DNA of 33,568 nucleotides from DATCDE01 sp038252405 (GCA_038252405.1 JBBSAJ010000030.1:1-33568), one strand, 5' to 3'. Shown: positions 1 through 7,463, counted from the stretch's first letter. A program made the numbers and translations. The notes: generated from the letters alone by a model not told the origin.

Positions 1-110
1 ATCACCAACCGCTGCTGACGCTCGTCCAGATGCGGGAGCACCGCCTCGAACTTCGCCCGCAACGACGCCACCACGCCCGCCTCAATAGCCATTACCACAT
101 CATCGCTCAT
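1..110 (-). CDS. ISAzo13-family transposase, N-terminal part (cut by window edge)
   Basis: Reading leftward from ATG at 110 gives an open frame that runs off the window. It begins MSDDVVMAIEAGVVASLRAK and continues FEAVLPHLDERQQRLV. The segment LRAKFEAVLPHLDERQ, from about residue 17, is the characteristic start of ISAzo13-type transposases, which move an insertion sequence. Only about 36 residues are visible, so catalytic residues and integrity cannot be judged. The AT-richer bases just upstream (110-150) probably hold the element's end. The family call rests on recalled N-terminal similarity alone. Confidence 0.6.
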   Translation of the reverse strand, partial: MSDDVVMAIEAGVVASLRAKFEAVLPHLDERQQRLV

Positions 111-189
111 CAGATTCCATCTGATGCGGTTATTTATCGGCCCGTCCTAAGGGTCGCCGTCACCCGACTGCCGCAGCGGCAGCGATGGC
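111..189. other. Probable insertion-sequence end and boundary
   Basis: This stretch lies between the transposase start and the stop of the EamA gene. Bases 111-150 are clearly AT-richer than the rest of the window (for example gcggttatttatcgg), as expected for the terminal part of a mobile element. The exact terminal inverted repeat and target duplication cannot be set, because the other end is outside the window. Confidence 0.35.
168..182 (-). terminator. Candidate stem-loop after the EamA gene
   Basis: Perfect 6-bp stem CTGCCG/CGGCAG with a 3-base loop, starting 7 bases past the EamA stop codon. There is no U-tract, which is common in high-GC actinobacteria. It is short, so it may be only a weak terminator of the pknL-nfo-eamA unit. 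Confidence 0.35.
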
Positions 190-1101
190 TTACAACGCCT
201 CGAGACGCGGCACCGTGGCGTCTCGTCCGCGCCGCGGGCCGAGCTCCACGACGAGCATGGCCGTGACGACGAGCAGGCCACCCACGAGGATCGCCCAGGT
301 GAGCGGCTCGCCGGCGAACGCGACCGCGAAGACCCCCGCGAACACCGGCTCCATGGTCAAGATGACGGCGGCCCGGGTCGCCGGCAGGTGCGCCTGGGCC
401 CAGGTCTGCACCATGAACCCGATGGCGGTGGCAGCCACCGCCATGAAGCCGACCGCCCACCAGGCGGACCGGTCCGGCGGCAGCGCGACGTGGCCGTCCG
501 CGGCGGTGAGCACCAGGCACAGGCCGGCCACCGTGGCGGCCTGGACCAGCGTCAGCCCGTAGGCGTCGTCCGGGCGGGACCACTCGCCCAGCCCGACGAT
601 GTGGAACGCGTAGAACGCCGCGCCCAGCAGGGTGAGTGCCTCGCCGAAGCCGACCGAGACGCCCCGCAGGGTGAGCAGCCCGAGGCCGACCGTGGCCATG
701 GCCACGCCCAGCCAGGCGCTGCGCTCGACCCGCTGCCGCACCACCAGCCAGGCGACCAGCGGGGTGAAGACCACCATCATCCCGGTGACGAAGCCGGACA
801 CGGTCGCCGACGTCGTGCGCAGTCCCGCCGTCTGGGCCAGGAAGCCGGCCCCGAGGAAGCCACCGAGCAGCACGCCGCGCCGGCGGGCGCCCGGTGACAT
901 CCGCAGCACCGCCCTCGGGCGGATGACGACCAGCAGCGCGGTGGCCACCGCGAACCGCCAGAACAGGAAGTCGGTCACCGTCATCCGGCCGATGACGTCC
1001 TTGACGACGATGAACGTGGAGCCCCACACCGCGGTGGCCGCCACCAGGGCGAGGGAGGCGCCGTGCGCGGGTGAGACCCGGCGCTGTGACAGCACGCTCA
1101 T
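190..1101 (-). CDS. EamA/DMT-family membrane transporter
   Basis: A 303-residue protein of mostly hydrophobic segments, about ten membrane helices in two EamA repeats. It opens with the typical first helix (LVAATAVWGSTFIVVKD, residues about 18-34). Members of the drug/metabolite transporter superfamily export amino acids, metabolites or drugs; the substrate cannot be read here. The C-terminal tail is basic (RRGRD), suggesting an inside orientation. The ATG at 1101 overlaps the stop of the upstream nfo gene (ATGA), so the two are translationally coupled. It is the last gene of the pknL-nfo-eamA unit. Length is normal for the family and no damage is seen. Confidence 0.88.
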   Translation of the reverse strand: MSVLSQRRVSPAHGASLALVAATAVWGSTFIVVKDVIGRMTVTDFLFWRFAVATALLVVIRPRAVLRMSPGARRRGVLLGGFLGAGFLAQTAGLRTTSATVSGFVTGMMVVFTPLVAWLVVRQRVERSAWLGVAMATVGLGLLTLRGVSVGFGEALTLLGAAFYAFHIVGLGEWSRPDDAYGLTLVQAATVAGLCLVLTAADGHVALPPDRSAWWAVGFMAVAATAIGFMVQTWAQAHLPATRAAVILTMEPVFAGVFAVAFAGEPLTWAILVGGLLVVTAMLVVELGPRRGRDATVPRLEAL

Positions 1102-1973
1102 CGGTCCCGCAGCTGCCGCAGCAGGGCCACGTCGTGGGCGTGGTCGTCAACGTCACCGGGGGTCTCGATGACCACCGGGACGCCGGACAGCGCCGGGTGG
1201 GCCAGCAGCTCGGCGAAGGCGGCCTCCCCGATCCGCCCCTTGCCGATCCGCTCGTGCCGGTCGCGACGGGACCCGCACGGGTCCGCGGAGTCGTTGGCGT
1301 GCACCAGCTGGAGCCGACCCGGGCCGGCCACCCGGACGAGGGCGTCCAGGGTCCGCCGCATGCCGTCGGGCGTGGCCAGGTCGTGCCCGGCGGCATAGGC
1401 GTGGCAGGTGTCCAGGCAGACGCCGACCTTGGGGTGCCGGTCGAGCGCGGCCAGGTACGGCTCGAGGTCCTCGACGGTCGCGCACAGCGAGCGGCCCTGC
1501 CCCGCGGTCGGCTCCAGCAGCACGGCCGGTCCGTCGTCCGGCAGCCGCTCGAGCAGCGGCAGCAGCAGGGCGCGCACCTGGGCCAGCGCGGCCGCCACGC
1601 CGTCCTCGCCGGTCGAGACGACGGTGGACCCGGTGTGCACGACGACCCCCTCGGCACCGACCTGGGCGGCCCGCAGCAGGTGGTGCGCCACCAGGTGGGC
1701 GGAGCGCTCGGCGGTCTCCGGGGTCGGGCTGGCCAGGTTCACCAGGTACGGCGAGTGCACGAAGACCCGCAGCCCGCGCTGCTCGCAGCCGGCCCGGAAG
1801 GCCGCGTCCGCGGCGGGGTCGCCGGTGCTCGTCGACCAGCCGCGAGGGTTGCCCACGAAGACCTGGGCCGCCTGTGCACCGACCCGGTCGGCATAGGGGA
1901 GGGCGCCCCGGGCCAGCCCACCCGCGGTTCGTAGGTGGCTGCCCACCGGCGGTGGGACGCGGCGGCGGGGCAT
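1098..1973 (-). CDS. nfo: Endonuclease IV (AP endonuclease)
   Basis: A 291-residue TIM-barrel metal-dependent AP endonuclease, which cuts the backbone 5' of abasic sites in base excision repair. Family landmarks occur in order: GSHLRTAGGL near the N-terminus, VHSPYLVNLASP, VVVHTGS, LLEPTAGQG, VCLDTCHAYAAG, LVHANDSADPCGSRRDRHE, and IETPGD near the end. These supply the His, Glu and Asp ligands of the three-zinc site. ATG at 1973 is used; a GTG slightly downstream (before GSH) is possible, but the putative -10 GATCCT at 1981-1986 lies 7 bases before the ATG. The gene follows the pknL stop by 13 bases and overlaps eamA by 4. It is the only recognisable core DNA-repair enzyme in the window. Confidence 0.93.
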   Translation of the reverse strand: MPRRRVPPPVGSHLRTAGGLARGALPYADRVGAQAAQVFVGNPRGWSTSTGDPAADAAFRAGCEQRGLRVFVHSPYLVNLASPTPETAERSAHLVAHHLLRAAQVGAEGVVVHTGSTVVSTGEDGVAAALAQVRALLLPLLERLPDDGPAVLLEPTAGQGRSLCATVEDLEPYLAALDRHPKVGVCLDTCHAYAAGHDLATPDGMRRTLDALVRVAGPGRLQLVHANDSADPCGSRRDRHERIGKGRIGEAAFAELLAHPALSGVPVVIETPGDVDDHAHDVALLRQLRDR

Positions 1974-1980
1974 GCCGCCC

Positions 1981-1986
1981 AGGATC
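1981..1986 (-). promoter_or_regulatory. Possible -10 of nfo (GATCCT)
   Basis: GATCCT lies 7 bases before the nfo ATG, the same geometry as other leaderless promoters here, but it departs from TAnnnT. The gene could equally be read through from pknL, whose stop is 1 base further upstream. Confidence 0.3.
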
Positions 1987-3867
1987 TCAGAAGACCGTCA
2001 GGGTGACGTTGCTGCCCATGGGGGCCTGTGAGTTGGCGGGCGGATCCTGGAAGCGCACCCGATCGAAGAAGCCGCCCGCGAACTTGTTCACAGTGACGGT
2101 GAAACCGGCCTTGGTGAGCGTCTTGGTGGCGTCCTTGCTGTTCATGCCGACCACGTCGGGCACGGTCACCAGCGGCGGGCCCTTCGAGACGACGACGGTC
2201 ACCGTGCCGCCCTGGGCCACCGACGTCCCCGCGGCCGGCGTCTGGCTGACCACGGAGCCGGCGGGGACGGTCTGGCTGAACGCGTCGGTGCCCCGCTTGA
2301 TGGTCAGCTTGGCGTTCTTCAGCGTGGTCGTCGCCTGGTCGAGGGTGGCGCCGGTGATCTTGGGCACGCTCACGGGGGGCAGCCCCCGGCTGACCGTGAT
2401 CCGCACGGCGGTGTCCCGCTTGACCTGCACGCCCACGCCCGGGTCCTGCGCCATGACCTGCCCGGCCGGAATGGTCTGGGAGTAGCCGTTCGACGAGGTG
2501 CCCACGACCAGGTTGACCGCGGCCAACGCCGCGGCGGCCTGGTCGGGGGTCATGCCGGCTAGGCTCGGCACGGCGTACCGCTCGGGTCCGCTGGACAGGA
2601 CCAGCGTGACGGTGCTGCCCTTGCGCACCTGCTCGGCCGGCGCCGGTCGGGTGTCGACGACCAGCCCGGCCTTGACCGTCTCGCTGAACACCGGGTCGCC
2701 GAGCTTGGTGGACAGCCCGTCCGCCTGCAGCTTGCTGGTGGCCGCGGCGCCGGTCAGCCCGAGCACCGACGGCATGGCCGTGTACCGCCCGCTGCCCAGC
2801 CACCAGGCGCCGTAGCCGACCACGGTGGTGACCAGCAGCAGGAGCAGCAGGCCCACGACGACCGGCCGGCGCCGCTTGGCGCCGAGCGCGGCCCTGGGGA
2901 CCTGCCCGGGCGGGCCGACCGGGGCCGGGACAGCCGTGGCCACCGCGGGCGTGCCCGGGATCGGCACGATCAGGGTCTGGGTGAGGTCGACCGGGTGCCC
3001 GCTGCCACCGAGCTGCGCCGGCGACAGCTGGTGCCGGGTCAGCTCGACCCGCTCGAGCAGGGCCGCGGCGTCGGCCGGCCGGCGGGCCGGGTCGCGGCGG
3101 GTGGCCTCGTGGACCAGCTCGTCGAGCGGGCCGGCGAGGGTCGGGACCACGGATGACGGGGGCGGGACGTCCTCGTGCACGTGCCGGTAGACCACACCCA
3201 TGACGTCCTCGGCCGTGAACGGCGGGACGCCGGTGAGCATCTCGAACAGCATGATCCCGGCCGAGTAGACGTCGCTGCGCTCGTCGGCCAGGCCGCTGGC
3301 CTGCTCCGGCGCCAGGTAGGCCACCGTGCCCATGAGCAGCCCGTGGGTGGTCTGCCCGGTCTGGGCCGTGGCGGCGCGGGCCAGCCCGAAGTCGGCCACC
3401 TTCACCCGGCCGTCGTCGGCGAGCAGGACGTTCTCCGGCTTGATGTCGCGGTGCACCAGGCCGGCCCGGTGGGCGACGGCCAGCGCGGACAGCACCGGCT
3501 CGAGCAGGTCGAGAGCCTCCCGCGGGGAGAGCCGGGTGCGCTCGCGCAGGAGGTCCCGCAGGGTGTGGCCCTGGACGTACTCCATGGCCAGGAACACCGT
3601 GCCGTCGTCCGCGCCCTGGTCGTAGACGGCCACGATGTTGGGGTGGGACAACCGGGCGGCGGAGCGCGCCTCATGGATGAACTTGGACACGAAGGTGGCG
3701 TCCTCGGCCAGCCACGGGTGCATGACTTTGAGCGCGACCGGGCGGTCCAGCCGGGTGTCCAGCGCCTCGTACACCACGGCCATGCCGCCGCGGGCGATCC
3801 GGCGCACGACCCGGTAGCGGCCGTCGAGCAGCCGCCCCACCAGCGCGTCGGTGACCGTGGTGTCCAC
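1987..3867 (-). CDS. pknL: Membrane Ser/Thr protein kinase with four PASTA domains (PknL/PknB type)
   Basis: A 626-residue kinase that senses the cell wall and phosphorylates cytoplasmic partners. The N-terminal kinase domain (about 17-280) has a glycine loop, VALK lysine 47, HRDIKPEN (139-146), DFG (159-161) and an activation loop with Thr170, 173 and 174 before GTVAYLAPEQ. A proline-rich linker is followed by a basic stop and one membrane helix (about 335-356), then four extracellular PASTA repeats to the C-terminus, which bind peptidoglycan or muropeptides. GTG at 3867 is chosen because a -10 (TACACT) sits 6 bases upstream and the kinase domain starts just after; a longer upstream reading would run into the divergent gene. 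In M. tuberculosis PknL lies beside and phosphorylates Rv2175c, and a homologue of that protein lies 1.1 kb away. M. tuberculosis PknL lacks such an extracellular PASTA array, so the name rests on synteny. Confidence 0.9.
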   Translation of the reverse strand: MDTTVTDALVGRLLDGRYRVVRRIARGGMAVVYEALDTRLDRPVALKVMHPWLAEDATFVSKFIHEARSAARLSHPNIVAVYDQGADDGTVFLAMEYVQGHTLRDLLRERTRLSPREALDLLEPVLSALAVAHRAGLVHRDIKPENVLLADDGRVKVADFGLARAATAQTGQTTHGLLMGTVAYLAPEQASGLADERSDVYSAGIMLFEMLTGVPPFTAEDVMGVVYRHVHEDVPPPSSVVPTLAGPLDELVHEATRRDPARRPADAAALLERVELTRHQLSPAQLGGSGHPVDLTQTLIVPIPGTPAVATAVPAPVGPPGQVPRAALGAKRRRPVVVGLLLLLLVTTVVGYGAWWLGSGRYTAMPSVLGLTGAAATSKLQADGLSTKLGDPVFSETVKAGLVVDTRPAPAEQVRKGSTVTLVLSSGPERYAVPSLAGMTPDQAAAALAAVNLVVGTSSNGYSQTIPAGQVMAQDPGVGVQVKRDTAVRITVSRGLPPVSVPKITGATLDQATTTLKNAKLTIKRGTDAFSQTVPAGSVVSQTPAAGTSVAQGGTVTVVVSKGPPLVTVPDVVGMNSKDATKTLTKAGFTVTVNKFAGGFFDRVRFQDPPANSQAPMGSNVTLTVF

Positions 3868-3873
3868 CCCAGG

Positions 3874-3879
3874 AGTGTA
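3874..3879 (-). promoter_or_regulatory. Leaderless -10 of pknL (TACACT)
   Basis: TACACT ends 6 bases before the pknL GTG at 3867, so transcription should begin at or next to the start codon. No Shine-Dalgarno sequence is present. Confidence 0.6.
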
Positions 3880-3934
3880 CGGTCCGGCGTCCGATTCGCC
3901 CGGAAGGCCGGGCTGGACCATCCCGGTCAGACCG

Positions 3935-3940
3935 TAGGGT
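3935..3940 (+). promoter_or_regulatory. Leaderless -10 of the Gfo/Idh gene (TAGGGT)
   Basis: TAGGGT is separated by 6 bases from ATG 3947. A TGGACC at 3914-3919 is a loose -35 candidate with a short 15-base spacer. Confidence 0.6.
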
Positions 3941-3946
3941 GCGGGT

Positions 3947-4915
3947 ATGGCCAACGATGGGGTGCGGTTCGGTTTCCTCGGGGCGGGCGAGATCGCCTCG
4001 ACCCAGCTCGGTCCGGCGGTGCACGCGGCCGACGGGGCCGTGCTGCAGGCCGTCGCGGCGCGCGACCCCCGGCGGGCCGCTGCGCTGGAGCCCCGGGGCC
4101 GCACCTACGACGACTACCGCGGGGTGCTCGAGGACCCGGATGTCGACGTCGTCTACATCGCGCTGCCGAACGACCAGCACTACCCGTGGGTCCGGGCTGC
4201 GCTGGCCGCCGGCAAGCACGTGCTGTGCGAGAAGCCGCTGGGGCTGACCGCGGTGGAGACGGCCACCATGGGCGACGCGGCGCGGGGGGCCCGGCTGCTG
4301 CTCGTCGAGGCGTTCTGGTACCGCTGGCACCCGCGGCAGCGCGCGGTGGAGGCCATGGTGGCCGAGGGCGCGGTGGGCGGGGTGGAGTCGGTCGAGGCCG
4401 AGTTCGTCTTCGACAAGGACCTGACCGGCAACTACCGGTTGGACCCGGCCCGTGGCGGCGGCGCGCTGTACGACGTGGGCTGCTACACGGCCTCCGCGGC
4501 GATCGCCCTGCTCGGTGAGGACGCGCCGCCGGAGGCCGTCTCGGACGTGGTGGTGGACCGAGCAGGGACGCTGGTGGACCTCACCACCGAGGCGGTGCTG
4601 CAGTGGCCGCGGGGCTCGGCCCGGATGCGCTGCGGCATGGCCGGCCCGACGGCGCAGCGGCTGACCGTGACCGGCGAGGTGGGCCGCATCGAGGTGCCGG
4701 GCCAGGCGTTCACGTCCAGCACCGGGACGGCGACCGAGCTGGTCGTCACCAAGGGCGGCTCGCAGGATCGGCTGGCGTTCGCCCCCGCCGAGCCCTACCG
4801 GATCATGGTCGAGTCGGTCGCGTCGGCGGTGCGCGGCGAGGCCGTCTTCCTGGTCCCGCTCGAGCACTCGGTGTCGGTCGCGCAGGCACTGGAGGACGTC
4901 CGCGCGGCCGGCTGA
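3947..4915 (+). CDS. Gfo/Idh/MocA-family oxidoreductase
   Basis: A 322-residue NAD(P)-dependent dehydrogenase of the sugar/inositol dehydrogenase type. The Rossmann fold starts at GFLGAGEIAS (residues about 9-18). The family motif CEKPLG (lysine of the EKP motif, near residue 96) follows KHV, and the C-terminal substrate domain carries GGGALYDVGCYT. Such enzymes oxidise or epimerise sugars, cyclitols or related alcohols; the substrate is not readable. It is the first gene of a plus-strand unit continuing into the Rv2175c-like regulator, 24 bases downstream. Its promoter is divergent from pknL across 79 bases. Start ATG is fixed by the -10 spacing. Length is typical. Confidence 0.87.
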   Translation: MANDGVRFGFLGAGEIASTQLGPAVHAADGAVLQAVAARDPRRAAALEPRGRTYDDYRGVLEDPDVDVVYIALPNDQHYPWVRAALAAGKHVLCEKPLGLTAVETATMGDAARGARLLLVEAFWYRWHPRQRAVEAMVAEGAVGGVESVEAEFVFDKDLTGNYRLDPARGGGALYDVGCYTASAAIALLGEDAPPEAVSDVVVDRAGTLVDLTTEAVLQWPRGSARMRCGMAGPTAQRLTVTGEVGRIEVPGQAFTSSTGTATELVVTKGGSQDRLAFAPAEPYRIMVESVASAVRGEAVFLVPLEHSVSVAQALEDVRAAG

Positions 4916-4927
4916 GCGCCGGCATGG

Positions 4928-4933
4928 CAGGCT
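4928..4933 (+). promoter_or_regulatory. Weak leaderless -10 before the Rv2175c-like gene (CAGGCT)
   Basis: CAGGCT lies 6 bases before GTG 4940. It deviates from TAnnnT at the first base, as does CAGGAT before two other genes in the window. Confidence 0.35.
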
Positions 4934-4939
4934 GCTCCC

Positions 4940-5287
4940 GTGACTGACACGATCGAGCTGGTCGGGGAGTGGCTGCCGCTGCCCGACATCGCCGAGCTGC
5001 TCGGCATCGACATCCTGCGGGCCCGCCAGCTGGTCAGGGACCGCCAGGTGCTGGCCGTGCGCAGCGAGGGCGTGCTGCGGGTGCCGGCGGCCTTCGTCCA
5101 GGACGGGCGGGTCGTCAAGGGGCTGCCAGGGGTGCTCACCTTGCTCGCGGACGCCGGCTACTCCGACGAGGAGGCGCTGCGCTGGCTGTTCACGGCCGAG
5201 AACACGCTGCCCGGCACCCCCGTCCAGGCGCTGGTGGAGAACCGCGGGACCGAGGTCAAGCGCCGCGCCCAGGCGCTGGGCTTCTAG
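4940..5287 (+). CDS. Rv2175c-like winged-helix DNA-binding protein, probable PknL substrate
   Basis: A 115-residue protein resembling M. tuberculosis Rv2175c: WLPLPDIAELLGIDILRARQ (helix-turn-helix, about 11-30), then RQVLAVR, VPAAFVQDGRVVKGLPG, and DAGYSDEEALRWLFT, ending KRRAQALGF. Rv2175c binds DNA weakly and is phosphorylated by PknL on a threonine in its flexible N-terminal tail, which lowers DNA binding. Here the N-terminal tail is much shorter, beginning VTDTIELVGEW, so only Thr2 or Thr4 could serve that role. The GTG start is the only one that keeps the helix-turn-helix intact without reaching the upstream stop. Neighbourhood with a PASTA kinase supports a kinase-regulator pair. Target genes are unknown. 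Confidence 0.83.
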   Translation: MTDTIELVGEWLPLPDIAELLGIDILRARQLVRDRQVLAVRSEGVLRVPAAFVQDGRVVKGLPGVLTLLADAGYSDEEALRWLFTAENTLPGTPVQALVENRGTEVKRRAQALGF

Positions 5288-5301
5288 CCGGCCGTCGTCC
5301 G

Positions 5302-5793
5302 GTGGCCACCCAGCGGGCCGCGATCGCCATGACGGCGGCCGAGGCCGACGACTTCCTACGGGCCGGTCGGATCTGCGTGCTCGTCACGCTCGGCCCGGAC
5401 GGGCTGCCCGACCCGGTGCCCATGTGGTACGTCGTGGACGACGGGGGCCGGGTCGTCATGCGCACCTTCGCCAAGTCGCAGAAGGTGGTGAACCTGCGGC
5501 GCGACCCGCGCTACTCGGCGCTGGTCGAGGCGGGGGAGCGGTACGTGGAGCTGCGCGGCGTGCAGCTGACCGGCACGGTCGAGCTGGTCGAGGACCGTGG
5601 GGTGGTGGCGGACACGCTGACCGGCCTGGCCCTGAAGTACGAGGGGCTGGAGCCGCAGCACGCCGCCGGGTTCCGGGCCGCCGCCTTGGAGCAGGTCGGC
5701 AAGCAGGTGGGGCTGCGGCTGCGGGTGGACCGGCTGGTGTCCTGGGACCACCGCAAGCTGGCGGTCGACGAAGCTGCCGAGGCCGGGGCGTGA
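5302..5793 (+). CDS. PPOX-fold flavin/F420-binding protein
   Basis: A 163-residue protein of the pyridoxamine 5'-phosphate oxidase-like split-barrel superfamily. Typical elements are GRICVLVTLGPDGLPDPVPMW (about 24-44), RTFAKSQKVVNLRRDPR (the cofactor phosphate-binding region) and RGVQLTGTVELVED. Members use FMN or F420 to reduce or bind varied small molecules, so no substrate can be named. GTG 5302 is used, 14 bases after the regulator stop; ATG 5329 is an alternative start. The stop overlaps the GTG of crtYc (GTGA), so synthesis is coupled to the lycopene cyclase. That coupling raises the possibility of a role in carotenoid or isoprenoid redox chemistry, which is inference only. Confidence 0.8.
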   Translation: MATQRAAIAMTAAEADDFLRAGRICVLVTLGPDGLPDPVPMWYVVDDGGRVVMRTFAKSQKVVNLRRDPRYSALVEAGERYVELRGVQLTGTVELVEDRGVVADTLTGLALKYEGLEPQHAAGFRAAALEQVGKQVGLRLRVDRLVSWDHRKLAVDEAAEAGA

Positions 5794-6131
5794 CCCGGCT
5801 CACCTACCTGGGCGTCCTGCTGGCCGCCTTCCTGGGTGCCAGCTGGCTCGAGGTGGTGCTGCACACCGGGGTGTTCCGCCGCTGGCGGCGGCTGCTGCTG
5901 ACGCTGGCACCCGTGGTGGCGGTGTTCGTGGCGTGGGACCTGTACGCGATCGCGCGCGGGCAGTGGACCTTCGACCCGCGGCGGACGACGGGCGTGCTGC
6001 TGGGGGGGCGGCTGCCGTTGGAGGAGCTGCTGTTCTTCGTGGTGATCCCGGTCTGCTCGGTGCTCACCCTCGAGGCGGTGCGGGTGGTGCGCGGCTGGCC
6101 GGTCGGCGACGAGCCGGACGACCAGCGGTGA
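5790..6131 (+). CDS. crtYc: Lycopene cyclase subunit CrtYc
   Basis: A 113-residue membrane protein with three predicted helices, one half of the heterodimeric lycopene beta-cyclase of actinobacteria. Family signs are LTYLGVLLA at the N-terminus, WTFDPRRTTG (about 59-68) and the conserved PLEELLFF (76-83), which carries the acidic residues thought to act in ring closure. The enzyme turns the psi ends of lycopene into beta rings in the cytoplasmic membrane, in complex with CrtYd. GTG at 5790 overlaps the stop of the PPOX gene, and the stop overlaps the GTG of crtYd. In fungi and archaea the two halves are fused; here they are separate. Confidence 0.92.
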   Translation: MTRLTYLGVLLAAFLGASWLEVVLHTGVFRRWRRLLLTLAPVVAVFVAWDLYAIARGQWTFDPRRTTGVLLGGRLPLEELLFFVVIPVCSVLTLEAVRVVRGWPVGDEPDDQR

Positions 6132-6469
6132 GCTACACCCAGCTGGCGGTGGCCGGGGTGCTCGCCTCCGTCGTCCTGGACCTGTGGGTGCTGCGGACCC
6201 GGCTGGTCACCCGCAAGGCGTTCTGGACGTCGTACGCGATCATCGTGTTCTTCCAGCTGGTGACCAACGGGGTGCTCACCGGGCTGAAGGTGGTCCGCTA
6301 CGACCCGGCCACCATCGTCGGGTCGTCGGCGGTGCCGTTCTTCGGCGACGGCCGGGTCGCCTTCGCTCCCGTCGAGGACCTGCTGTTCGGCTTCGCCCTC
6401 GTCGTCCAGACCCTGTCCTGGTGGGTCTTCTGGGGCCGCCGCCTCCGACCCCCCGCCGCACCTGGCTGA
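6128..6469 (+). CDS. crtYd: Lycopene cyclase subunit CrtYd
   Basis: A 113-residue, three-helix partner of CrtYc. It repeats the family plan: VRYDPATIVG (about 56-65) and PVEDLLFGFAL (81-91), matching PLEELLFF of CrtYc. Together the two form the active cyclase. GTG 6128 overlaps the crtYc stop (GTGA), ensuring equal synthesis. The gene ends the plus-strand unit; its stop lies only 4 bases from the stop of convergent crtB, so the two carotenoid transcripts meet tail to tail. Whether both ends of lycopene or only one are cyclised cannot be decided from sequence; heterodimeric cyclases of either outcome are known. Confidence 0.92.
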   Translation: MSYTQLAVAGVLASVVLDLWVLRTRLVTRKAFWTSYAIIVFFQLVTNGVLTGLKVVRYDPATIVGSSAVPFFGDGRVAFAPVEDLLFGFALVVQTLSWWVFWGRRLRPPAAPG

Positions 6470-6473
6470 CCGG

Positions 6474-7385
6474 CTAGGTGGAACGGGGGAGACGGCTGCG
6501 GACCAGGGCGGGGACGGCGACGGCGAGGCGGCGGGTGAGCGGCACCCGGGCCCGCCGGGTGAACACCTGGAAGTCGATGTCCTCCACCGCGTCCACGATG
6601 CCGCAGTACAGCACCCGGGCCGCCTCGATACACGGCTGTGCGCTCGGGTCCAGCAGGGTGATGCCGGGCCGGGCGGCCGCCTCCAGCCGACGTACCCGGG
6701 CGATCTCGAAGCGCAGCAGGTCGCGCACCCGGTCGTCGACCACTCGATGCTCGAGGTCGGCCCGGGCCAGCCCGAACCGCTCGAGGTCCGCCAGTGGCAG
6801 GTAGACCCGGCCGCGGTCGAGGTCCTCGCCGACGTCGCGGACGAAGTTGGCCAGCTGGAACGCGGTCCCCAGGTCCTCGGCCGGCTGCCGCGCCGCCGGG
6901 GAGGTGCAGCCCAGGACGGGCAGCATGAGCAGCCCGATGACCGAGGCCGACCCGTACACGTACGCGACGAGGTCCTGGTAGGTGGCGTACTCGGTGACGG
7001 TGAGGTCCATGGTCATCGAGCCCAGGAACGCCTCGAAGTGCTCCACCGGGAGGTCGAAGCGGCGCACCGTGTCGACCACGGCCCGGCCGATCGGGTCGGT
7101 GCTGGAGCCCCGGCGGACGTCGGCCAGGAACCGGTCCCCCCAGGTCTGCAGCCGGTCGGCCCGCTCCCGCGGGGACAGCGTGCAGCCGAGGTCGTCGACG
7201 ATCTCGTCGGCGTAGCGGGCGAAGCCGTACAAGGCGTGCACGTGCGGGCGGCTGGCGGCCGGCAGCAGCCGGGTGGCCAGGTAGTACGTCTTCCCGTGCC
7301 CGGCGTTCAGCCGGCGGCAGCGCTCGTACGACGCCCGGAGTTCGGGGCCGTGGATCCCCGCCGCATCAAGCTCTGTGCGACCCAC
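6474..7385 (-). CDS. crtB: Phytoene synthase
   Basis: A 303-residue head-to-head prenyl synthase that condenses two geranylgeranyl diphosphates to phytoene, the first committed carotenoid step. It carries the two aspartate-rich motifs DEIVD (60-64) and DVGED (184-188), plus YYLATRLLP, YGFARYAD and AFQLANFVRDV. It uses product of crtE in this window. GTG 7385 is preferred over GTG 7394, because a -10 hexamer TAGCGT covers 7393-7398 and would be part of the gene if the longer start were used. The gene stands alone and runs toward crtYd, with no room for a shared terminator. Confidence 0.95.
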   Translation of the reverse strand: MGRTELDAAGIHGPELRASYERCRRLNAGHGKTYYLATRLLPAASRPHVHALYGFARYADEIVDDLGCTLSPRERADRLQTWGDRFLADVRRGSSTDPIGRAVVDTVRRFDLPVEHFEAFLGSMTMDLTVTEYATYQDLVAYVYGSASVIGLLMLPVLGCTSPAARQPAEDLGTAFQLANFVRDVGEDLDRGRVYLPLADLERFGLARADLEHRVVDDRVRDLLRFEIARVRRLEAAARPGITLLDPSAQPCIEAARVLYCGIVDAVEDIDFQVFTRRARVPLTRRLAVAVPALVRSRLPRST

Positions 7386-7392
7386 GCGTCTC

Positions 7393-7398
7393 ACGCTA
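7393..7398 (-). promoter_or_regulatory. Leaderless -10 of crtB (TAGCGT)
   Basis: TAGCGT lies 7 bases before GTG 7385. This position decides the start choice for crtB. Confidence 0.55.
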
Positions 7399-7411
7399 CC
7401 GGCGACCGTGC

Positions 7412-7417
7412 CAGGAT
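7412..7417 (+). promoter_or_regulatory. Possible -10 (CAGGAT) before the barstar leader
   Basis: CAGGAT is followed after 7 bases by GTG 7425. The same hexamer with 6-base spacing precedes the K+/H+ antiporter start at 17176, which supports its use. Confidence 0.4.
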
Positions 7418-7424
7418 GCCTGTC

Positions 7425-7463
7425 GTGAGGAGTCGGCCGCTCGCCCCGGAGGTTCGGCCATGA
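7425..7463 (+). CDS. Possible 12-residue leader peptide upstream of barstar
   Basis: GTG at 7425 opens a 12-codon frame, VRSRPLAPEVRP, whose TGA (7461-7463) overlaps the ATG of the barstar gene (ATGA). A -10-like CAGGAT lies 7 bases upstream, so the peptide would be made from a leaderless start and could feed ribosomes into barstar. The barstar gene also has its own GGAGG, inside this frame. Too short for statistical support. Confidence 0.35.
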   Translation: MRSRPLAPEVRP

